The translations under genes and the position numbers were made by a program. From Desulfurococcales archaeon (lineage in GTDB: Archaea; Thermoproteota; Thermoprotei_A; Sulfolobales; Desulfurococcaceae), in the NCBI GenBank assembly GCA_027022365.1, contig JALVYU010000031.1:1-64000 (forward strand): DNA of 64,000 bases, written 5' to 3'. Within the stretch, counting starts at the first letter, position 1; each line of letters begins with the position of its first letter. Below, piece after piece: positions 60,670-64,000 of this stretch. Below the pieces are notes generated by a model. That model worked only from the letters and a program-made list of their open reading frames with translations, was not told the origin of the DNA and made no database searches.

Positions 60670-61476
60670 TTGGCCGAGAATGCCGATGAGAGAGAGATAT
60701 ATGATATCATTGCGGGTATGCCTATAGAGACGGAAAAGCTCAATATACTGTCTGATATAACATTTGAGGCGCAGCTCCTCCTGAGAAGCAAGTTCATCAA
60801 GAAGATCAAGCTCAGCTTCGATGATTTCAAAAATCTCCCTAAGCTGGCCGAAGACAAGGAGGTTCTCCTCACAACAACTCTAGATGGAAAGAGATTTATA
60901 GTATATTTGAGCCACGGGAAAATCGTTTCTTCAGCCATGGTAGATACAAGAAAAGGAACCAGACAAGTAGGCCTAAAGCCGCTCGCAACATTAATCGCAG
61001 CTTCAAAGATAGCTCCCATAGTGTTTAAACTGTATGAGATCCAACCAATGGTCTCAGAAGATAGAACACGGGAAGCAAGTATTAGGCCCCGGTCACTAGA
61101 AGTTGGTTTCAAAAGACGTACTAGGCCTGTCAGGGTAATGGCTAAACCCGAGATCAGGCATGGTGGAATCGAAGAAAAAGAGAGTGGAGAACCAATAATA
61201 CTCGAGTTCACTAAACGCATAAAAGAGTTCATGGAAAAAATGAAGGAAGATGTTGCAGATCTAGCCGGTTATTACGGCTGTAAATTCATTGATCTCAAGA
61301 TCGAGATAAGCAGAGGGATACTTAAGATAAAGATCTATGTAAAAAAGAAAGGATTGTTCACAAAATGCCGTGCTGAGGACTTGAAGAAAGCTGTTGAAAA
61401 CGATGCAGACATACTGCTCACCATGCTTGACCTAGATACTCCTTGCGAGGTACATGTGATCGAGCGCAGAAAATAG
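60670..61476 (+). CDS. uncharacterised two-domain soluble protein
   Basis: Unrecognised 268-residue protein. An N-terminal domain (about 1-120) includes strands and helices such as KEVLLTTTLDGKRFIVYLSHGKIVSSAMVD and GLKPLATLIAASKIA, in the style of small ligand- or effector-binding domains. A basic linker of about 40 residues follows, then an alpha/beta C-terminal domain (KFIDLKIEISRGILKIKIYVKK, ADILLTMLDLDTPCEVHVIE). TTG 60670 has GGGGAGGATT upstream. It lies 72 bp downstream of protein B on the same strand and may belong to the same system. Confidence 0.6.
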   Translation: MAENADEREIYDIIAGMPIETEKLNILSDITFEAQLLLRSKFIKKIKLSFDDFKNLPKLAEDKEVLLTTTLDGKRFIVYLSHGKIVSSAMVDTRKGTRQVGLKPLATLIAASKIAPIVFKLYEIQPMVSEDRTREASIRPRSLEVGFKRRTRPVRVMAKPEIRHGGIEEKESGEPIILEFTKRIKEFMEKMKEDVADLAGYYGCKFIDLKIEISRGILKIKIYVKKKGLFTKCRAEDLKKAVENDADILLTMLDLDTPCEVHVIERRK

Positions 61477-61619
61477 GGTTTGCCGTGAATCGGAGAGTAT
61501 TTAAAGCCCATTCTTGCTTGTACGAACGGGTATTTAACTATTATTTATATTTGATAGACCTTATAGATAGATTATGTAATCAATTAGTTGTTTGAGATTT
61601 TAGCGTTAAGGAAACTATA

Positions 61620-62510
61620 ATGAATAGTGGTGGATCGTGCTTGATACTGAGATTTGTACGTGTCAGAGAGAGGCCTGCCGGAAGAATACCTGATCTCTAC
61701 ATCGACACTATCTATGAGCTTGGGAAATACTCGTATTCAGCGGTAGTACTGCGTGTGAGAGATCAGCCAGGAGTTCTAGCCAAGATATTGGATGTTATGG
61801 CTAAACATGGAATTGATATTGCTAAGGTGAATGTCCCTGAGATCCCACATGGAGGAGAGGCATTCATATCAATAATAATGCGTAACTGTGATGAAGCATG
61901 TCTTGACGAAATAGAGAAGCAATTGCGAGGACTCGATGTTGTCCTTGGAATCAAGAAATTTGTGCCGCAGACGGGATTCTTGTTTATCAAATATAATTCT
62001 ATAAAAATACTTGATCAGCCCAGCATAATACTAACACGCAATATGATACGTAGCATTATTGATATGTTCATTAAGCATGGAGGCTATGCTGATCTTGGAA
62101 CTAGGAACACTCTCAGAACGATCGGTCATGGAATAGGGAGGCAGCTCTATGAGTGCATATCCAAGATAGAGACTGAAGTTGGGGAGGGAATAGAAGAGTA
62201 TAAGGTCGCGTTAGACTTGTTAAGAGATATCTATGAGTCCTTGGGATTCGGAACAATGGACATCATTGAAGTAACTCCAATGATGAGGTATACCATAAGG
62301 ATAAAGAACAATATGGAGTGTGCCGCTGCACGTGATCTCCACATAATCGATTTCACGGGATATATCACGAGAGGAATACTAGAGCAGTTCTTTGCCGATC
62401 TTTTCGGACGACGTGCAGTAGCCAAAGAAACAAGATGCATAAACCATGGCGATGAAATAGATGAATTCAAAGTTGACGTGTACGAGTCCACAACAATATT
62501 CTTAAGATAA
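61620..62510 (+). CDS. ACT-V4R domain ligand-sensing protein
   Basis: A 296-residue protein with an ACT domain (about residues 38-115: YSAVVLRVRDQPGVLAKILDVMAKHGIDIAKVNV) and a C-terminal V4R domain (about 140-296) ending in RCINHGDEIDEFKVDVY. V4R proteins normally have cysteines near GDxCEF; here the second is replaced in GDEIDEFKV, while NNMECAAARD and TRCINHGD keep others. ACT domains bind amino acids and V4R domains bind hydrocarbons or act as signalling adaptors, so a small-molecule sensor is predicted. Promoter-like AT-rich sequence (about 61530-61560) precedes it. Confidence 0.8.
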   Translation: MNSGGSCLILRFVRVRERPAGRIPDLYIDTIYELGKYSYSAVVLRVRDQPGVLAKILDVMAKHGIDIAKVNVPEIPHGGEAFISIIMRNCDEACLDEIEKQLRGLDVVLGIKKFVPQTGFLFIKYNSIKILDQPSIILTRNMIRSIIDMFIKHGGYADLGTRNTLRTIGHGIGRQLYECISKIETEVGEGIEEYKVALDLLRDIYESLGFGTMDIIEVTPMMRYTIRIKNNMECAAARDLHIIDFTGYITRGILEQFFADLFGRRAVAKETRCINHGDEIDEFKVDVYESTTIFLR

Positions 62511-62664
62511 AACTTTATCGCTAACAGACAGAGAAACGGGGTTGTTTTTATCAGTTCTATATCCTTTAATGGAGGATGTTGCGGTATAAATAACCTATTA
62601 ATTTACAATTAATTCCTTTGACGAATACAATAGCGAGATACAATAGAGAAAAGAGAATGATGAA

Positions 62665-64000
62665 TTACATGCCGAGCTCTCTTGTGCGTTCGAATAACTC
62701 CTTTGTAGCTTCACCAACTTCTTTTGTGCCTGAAACCAGTTCTGCTGTTTCTGCAGCTTCTGTTTCAGGCGCCATTGGAAGTACTTCAACCTCTGTCCCT
62801 GTCTCTTTTAGCTCTTCTACCGCACGCTTATAGACCGCTGCGGGGTCGTAGTAGTAGTTGAATATTATTCTCGAGACATCCCATACATTAGTTACCCCCT
62901 TGTACAACATCCAGTTCAATATAGTTGCCTTCCTGTAGATCTCGTCAATAATGTCCTCGAGGTCGAGGCCGCGCTTCATAGCGATATCTCTCAAGTGTAT
63001 GCTCTTCTCAAGATCTACTCTGAACGCGTCCTCCTTAGGATCCCATTGCGCCACTGTTATGTAGCGGTTATAGTCCTCAACCTCCTGCACGATAGTGACT
63101 CTTCTCTGCACCTTCACAACTCCTTTCTCAATACGCGTGATCACACGCCGCAAGTGTATGAACACGTTCATTAGCTTCATATAGGTAGGCGGGATATTCA
63201 TTGGCGGGCTCGTCAGCCTCTTGATAGCATAATCAAGCGTCTCGGCGTGAATGGTCGATAAACCTCCGTGTCCCGTGGCTAGTGATTGGAAGAGCACGAA
63301 TGCCTCCTCGCCACGGACCTCGCCGACGACGATGTAGTCTGGACGGTAACGTAGGCTGAGCTTCACGAGATCGAAGAGCCTGATGCTTGTACCGCCGGAT
63401 GAGCCTACTAGGTAGCTCTCACGGCTCGTAAGCTGTACCCAGTTGGGGTGGGGGAGGTTGATCTCAGGGGTGTCCTCAACCGTTACTATCTTCATACCGG
63501 GCTTGATGAACATCGAGATAACGTTTAGCAAAGTGGTCTTGCCGGTACCAGTACCGCCTGCGATCATCGCTGTCTTGGCGTGCTCGATCAGTTCCCATAG
63601 ATAAGCCGCTACGAGAGTGTTGAGCTCTCCCGACTGTATTATCTCTGTCACGCTGAATGGTCTCTCGCGGAACTTACGTATTGTGAATGTTGGTCCTTTA
63701 ACCGATACTTCTCTGCCGAAAGTTGCCGCTAGCCTGTGCTTCTCGGGTAGCATCGCGTCTAGGATTGGGAACGCAATACTGATGTGTTTACCCGCCATGT
63801 GTGCCATTTTCATGATGAACTCGTTCAGGTAGTCTTCGTCGAGGAAGGTAATGTTTGTAGGTATGCTCTCATACTTTTTGTGCCATACATAGATCGGTAT
63901 ATTTACGCCGTTACAGCTTATATCCTCGATATTCGGATCCTTCATGAGCGGGTCTATCGGTCCGTAGCCCAGCAGGTTTCTCTCGATATAGTAGAGCAAT
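62665..64000 (-). CDS. type II/IV secretion system ATPase (GspE/ArlI-like), 5' end beyond window
   Basis: Hexameric secretion or pilus-assembly ATPase; its N-terminus lies beyond the right edge. In order: LLGYGPIDPLMKDPNIEDISCNG (N-terminal domain), Walker A AGGTGTGKTTLLN, the aspartate box TVEDTPEINLPHPN, Walker B DYIVVGEVRGEEA, and the histidine box ATGHGGLSTIHAE. These assign it to the archaeal type IV filament ATPases; archaellum (ArlI), adhesive pilus and other machines cannot be separated on this part. The C-terminus has an unusual acidic extension rich in Glu/Ala/Thr (EVEVLPMAPETEAAETAELV, then a charged helix). Its membrane partner should lie just downstream of typical operons but is not present on this side. 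Confidence 0.9.
   Translation of the reverse strand, partial: LLYYIERNLLGYGPIDPLMKDPNIEDISCNGVNIPIYVWHKKYESIPTNITFLDEDYLNEFIMKMAHMAGKHISIAFPILDAMLPEKHRLAATFGREVSVKGPTFTIRKFRERPFSVTEIIQSGELNTLVAAYLWELIEHAKTAMIAGGTGTGKTTLLNVISMFIKPGMKIVTVEDTPEINLPHPNWVQLTSRESYLVGSSGGTSIRLFDLVKLSLRYRPDYIVVGEVRGEEAFVLFQSLATGHGGLSTIHAETLDYAIKRLTSPPMNIPPTYMKLMNVFIHLRRVITRIEKGVVKVQRRVTIVQEVEDYNRYITVAQWDPKEDAFRVDLEKSIHLRDIAMKRGLDLEDIIDEIYRKATILNWMLYKGVTNVWDVSRIIFNYYYDPAAVYKRAVEELKETGTEVEVLPMAPETEAAETAELVSGTKEVGEATKELFERTRELGM

Noticed and set aside
1-64000. CRISPR array, rRNA or tRNA genes
   Set aside because: No regularly spaced repeats and no recognisable rRNA or tRNA cores were found in any intergenic region on either strand by eye.

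Overview
The window is archaeal, and almost certainly from an anaerobic hyperthermophilic member of the Thermoproteota (Crenarchaeota), most likely of the Desulfurococcales. This rests on gene content: TiaS, deoxyhypusine synthase, archaeal AsnS, the archaeal CoA route (pantoate kinase plus phosphopantothenate synthetase), AMP phosphorylase, an Nre repair protein, geranylgeranyl reductase, a crenarchaeal single-OB-fold SSB and an HTH-ThiN regulator. Frequent GTG and TTG starts behind GGTGA/GGAGG ribosome sites and short intergenic gaps agree. I see no rRNA, tRNA or CRISPR array. The genus is an inference.

Layout. 0-9 kb: a truncated P-loop ATPase, a surface stalk-like glycoprotein, a YdjM-type membrane protein, tiaS and dys, a PD-(D/E)XK nuclease divergent from PCNA, an unrecognised gene followed without a gap by a PhoH-KH ATPase, and a Trm5-type methyltransferase. 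9-19 kb: endonuclease III, asnS, an Ard1-type acetyltransferase, then a CoA block: coaBC, pantoate kinase and phosphopantothenate synthetase overlap on the plus strand and converge on an HTH-ThiN regulator, panE and panB on the minus strand. 19-29 kb: an ABC-2 exporter behind a palindromic candidate operator, a good C/D box sRNA candidate, a graveyard of TnpB (IS200/IS605-type) remnants with an intact small ribbon-helix-helix gene, a maltokinase-like orphan and several unrecognised membrane genes. 29-39 kb: a MoxR/VWA pair whose 3' side abuts another transposon scar, a DUF123 protein, SSB with a PqqD-like gene, glycerate 2-kinase, a secreted transglutaminase-like protein, a kink-turn RNA candidate and a SPASM radical SAM enzyme. 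39-56 kb: mostly housekeeping metabolism (thiolase, acyl-CoA carboxyltransferase and biotin carrier, RNA m5C methylase, phosphohexomutase, CoA-disulfide-reductase-like enzyme, AMP phosphorylase, MobB-like GTPase, geranylgeranyl reductase, DHH phosphoesterase).

56-64 kb is the most interesting coding region. Two dissimilar polytopic membrane proteins with C-terminal cytoplasmic domains flank a small single-domain KaiC-like ATPase. An unrecognised soluble protein, an ACT-V4R ligand-sensor protein and a type II/IV secretion-type ATPase follow. This looks like a membrane-linked KaiC-type signalling module whose membrane subunits I cannot assign to a described system.

The other layer absent from the open reading frames is RNA: three candidate C/D box guide RNAs (the best at 21326-21386, with a guide complementary to archaeal 16S rRNA) and one hairpin with a consensus kink-turn (36156-36240). 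All assignments were made by eye from sequence patterns; no search or folding program was run.
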